Assembly: GCA_963580245.1 (NCBI GenBank)
Contig: CAUZJO010000077.1
Span: 1 to 22,148, forward strand
Reading direction: 5' to 3'
Source of the DNA: CAUZJO01 sp963580245
GTDB taxonomy: Bacteria > Sumerlaeota > Sumerlaeia > MVZB01
Length of the DNA stretch: 22,148 bases
Both the position numbers and the translations under genes were made by a program. Numbering within the stretch: the first letter of the stretch is position 1; the number at the start of each line of letters is the position of its first letter. The notes under the pieces are model-generated. The model had not been told where the DNA came from and ran no database searches. It saw only the letters and a list, made by a program, of their open reading frames with translations. Below, piece by piece: positions 22,009 through 22,148 of this stretch.

Positions 22009-22026
22009 TAGTCGATCCTGAAAAAG
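22009..22026. repeat. 18-bp element, right copy (inverse of 96-113)
   Basis: TAGTCGATCCTGAAAAAG, exact reverse complement of 96-113, beginning one base after the merTP stop codon. The remaining 122 bases of the window hold no complete gene. An ATG at 22129 opens a frame (MKPKPS) that runs off the end and could be the start of a transposase or any other gene. Confidence 0.5.
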
Positions 22027-22148
22027 ACCCCTTGCCCAACAACAATGGGATCAAAACGCTGGTGGGTGGTGTATAGTTTTGCAAGAAAAGCGGTCAGTCG
22101 CCGCCGAAACCTTGCGAAAGTTGGCGCCATGAAACCCAAGCCCTCCCC

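Noticed and set aside
1..22148. CRISPR arrays, tRNA or rRNA genes
   Set aside because: I looked for regularly spaced repeats and cloverleaf/CCA patterns in the spacers and saw none; no rRNA-like sequence is present.

Overview
The window looks like chromosomal DNA of an uncultured, high-GC, Gram-negative (diderm) bacterium. Outer-membrane biogenesis genes (LptB, LolA, an LptE-like lipoprotein) show the diderm envelope. A GspG-like pseudopilin, a DUF2851 protein and a GHL10-type glycosidase are frequent in PVC, Hydrogenedentes or Sumerlaeota-like lineages, so I lean that way, but no marker here fixes the phylum.

Layout. 1-415: debris of a phosphoketolase gene on the minus strand, next to an 18-bp sequence that recurs inverted at the far right end (22009-22026). 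416-6320: a surface-polysaccharide locus. On the minus strand are two GT2-like transferases, an FkbM methyltransferase and a GT4 transferase, with two gene remnants at its upstream end; a membrane-anchored GT2 is on the plus strand. 6321-8276: a visibly AT-richer accessory island with a DUF6575-like gene broken by one stop codon, a SecB-like gene, and a tyrosine recombinase reduced to its C-terminal half. 8277-12518: a minus-strand run lptB, hpf, GHL10 glycosidase, DUF2851 (frameshifted). 12519-12868: no gene, but a near-perfect 21-bp inverted repeat. 12869-16247: an ECF sigma factor (frameshifted), a membrane anti-sigma-like protein and a large secreted coiled-coil protein (frameshifted). 16296-17556: a RimJ-type acetyltransferase and an unknown protein with a good sigma-70 promoter. 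17804-19377: a LolA-like/LptE-like pair with overlapping stop and start. 19407-20009: lexA. 20297-22007: a mercury module consisting of a terminator, a 38-bp perfect palindrome, merR, a GspG-like pseudopilin gene (one internal stop) and a MerT-MerP fusion.

How the genes fit together: LptB, LolA and the LptE-like protein serve lipopolysaccharide and lipoprotein transport, while the glycosyltransferase locus probably builds the surface glycan. The sigma/anti-sigma/coiled-coil group reads as a self-contained envelope-response unit. The mercury module is unusual because a pseudopilin sits between regulator and transporter.

A striking general property is the number of single-base lesions: four one-base frameshifts and two in-frame TAA codons in otherwise intact reading frames. 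Either the assembly has residual errors (two shifts fall at short homopolymers) or much of this region is decaying. All domain calls are from reading the translations; no database search was run.
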